From Priapulus caudatus (Eukaryota; Priapulida; Priapulimorpha; Priapulimorphida; Priapulidae), in NCBI RefSeq assembly GCF_000485595.1, contig NW_014577192.1, positions 178,052 to 204,498 on the forward strand: a stretch of DNA of 26,447 bases, in the 5' to 3' direction. How positions within the stretch are numbered: the stretch's first letter is position 1; every line of letters starts with the position of its first letter. Shown piece by piece: positions 25,886 to 26,447 of this stretch. The notes below the pieces were generated by a model. It saw nothing but the letters and a program-made list of their open reading frames with translations. It searched no databases and was not told where the DNA came from. The translations under genes were made by a program, and so were the position numbers.

Positions 25886-26447
25886 GTATGTTCATACCCC
25901 CGCCGACCTTTCCGCCGGGAAAAAAAGACGCGTAATTTACATTTTTGTGTTTTTTAAAATTGTTTATTATAAATTTGGTGTTCACCGTCGCCCTGGTTTG
26001 TTCCGACGGAATTCCCTTGAGTCCCGATTCTTTGCCCTCCTTTTTCTTTGTTAATGAAAATAAATATAATGGCCGAAAGGTTTTGCCCCAACGCCAATGC
26101 GCCTTGTGAAACAAGTCCCCCCCCCCAAACAATATGAAAAATTTTTGGTAAAAAAGAATTGTCATTTGTAGTTTTTTTTTGCGCTTTACCGCTCCCCCCG
26201 CTTATGGTTAAAAGTGAAAATTGACGAGAGACGAAGAAAAGGGAAATAGAGAGGCAGAGGGGTTTTTATTTTTTATTGAATTTTACTCAATGCGCTTTTT
26301 TCCCCCCGCATTCGGTCGGCAGGTCCCCTGCCTGGCAAAACAAGCTTTGGTCCTTCCTACGACTCCCAAGGTTTTCCCAACCTCGGCCAAAAAAAAAGAG
26401 CAAAAGCAGAGGAAAACCCTAAGTGCCAATCTTCGTCCCCCCCCTCC
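25886..26447. other. homopolymer-rich, low-quality-looking end
   Basis: Runs such as ten C at 26117-26126, nine T at 26172-26180 and many AAAA/CCCC/TTTT doublings occur far more often than elsewhere in the window. The 166-codon minus-strand frame across 25665-26165 is Gly/Lys-rich and depends on these runs. No gene can be called here. Confidence 0.5.

Noticed and set aside
25665-26165. A 166-codon minus-strand frame with Gly-rich and Lys-rich blocks
   Set aside because: It depends on inflated homopolymers and shows no family resemblance.
16016-26447. A third SLC17 copy downstream of copy B
   Set aside because: None of the family motifs (SSFFWGY-TQIPGG, PPNERS, VYDSP, SGIVxPY, QTVFY) was found after 16090 on the + strand in any frame I read.

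Overview
The window is animal nuclear DNA. Coding sequence is split into short exons (about 130-260 bases) with GT-AG introns. Much of the rest is microsatellite and minisatellite, and there is no bacterial gene packing. CpG is not depleted, introns are mostly 0.1-1.5 kb, and the encoded transporters resemble invertebrate sialin-like proteins. An arthropod, possibly an insect, is my best guess, but this is inference and not proven. All genes I can support lie on the + strand.

Layout. 1-930: a degenerate GTCACC-type repeat, then a GC-rich CpG-island-like segment with GC boxes. 2031-3121: about 0.75 kb of alternating purine/pyrimidine ACGC/GTGC repeat flanked by a perfect 21-base inverted repeat. 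3553-9953: eight exons of an SLC17-family (sialin / vesicular glutamate transporter type) major facilitator transporter, copy A. Its introns hold a 1.3-kb CCAT array and a 0.5-kb CA array. 11675-16307: a second, tandem copy (copy B) with the same eight-exon plan and the same intron phases. 16308-18000: intergenic DNA with three diverged copies of a roughly 180-base repeat. 18007-18806: a promoter-like cluster (two TCACGTGA E-boxes and a TATA-like box) followed by a possible signal-peptide exon and a strong-splice-site mini-exon of another gene (gene C). 19600-26447: repeat-rich DNA with a few candidate exons whose identity I cannot fix. The last ~750 bases have inflated homopolymers and look like unpolished sequence.

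The two transporter copies are roughly two-thirds identical where both are readable. Exons 1-6 of copy B read cleanly and exons 7-8 show frame changes. Copy A exons 1, 3, 7 and 8 read cleanly; exons 2, 4, 5 and 6 carry stops or frame changes. Because frames often shift and then return within one exon, and because the window end also shows homopolymer artefacts, two explanations remain open: copy A is decaying, or the sequence contains uncorrected insertions and deletions. No first coding exon was found for either copy: both begin at an acceptor one base into a codon.

The most interesting leads are (1) the shared loss, in both transporter copies, of an acidic residue strongly conserved in SLC17 proteins, (2) the inverted-repeat-bounded Z-DNA-like array, (3) the paired lysosomal-type E-boxes ahead of gene C, and (4) several compact hairpins and minisatellites inside or next to the transporter genes.
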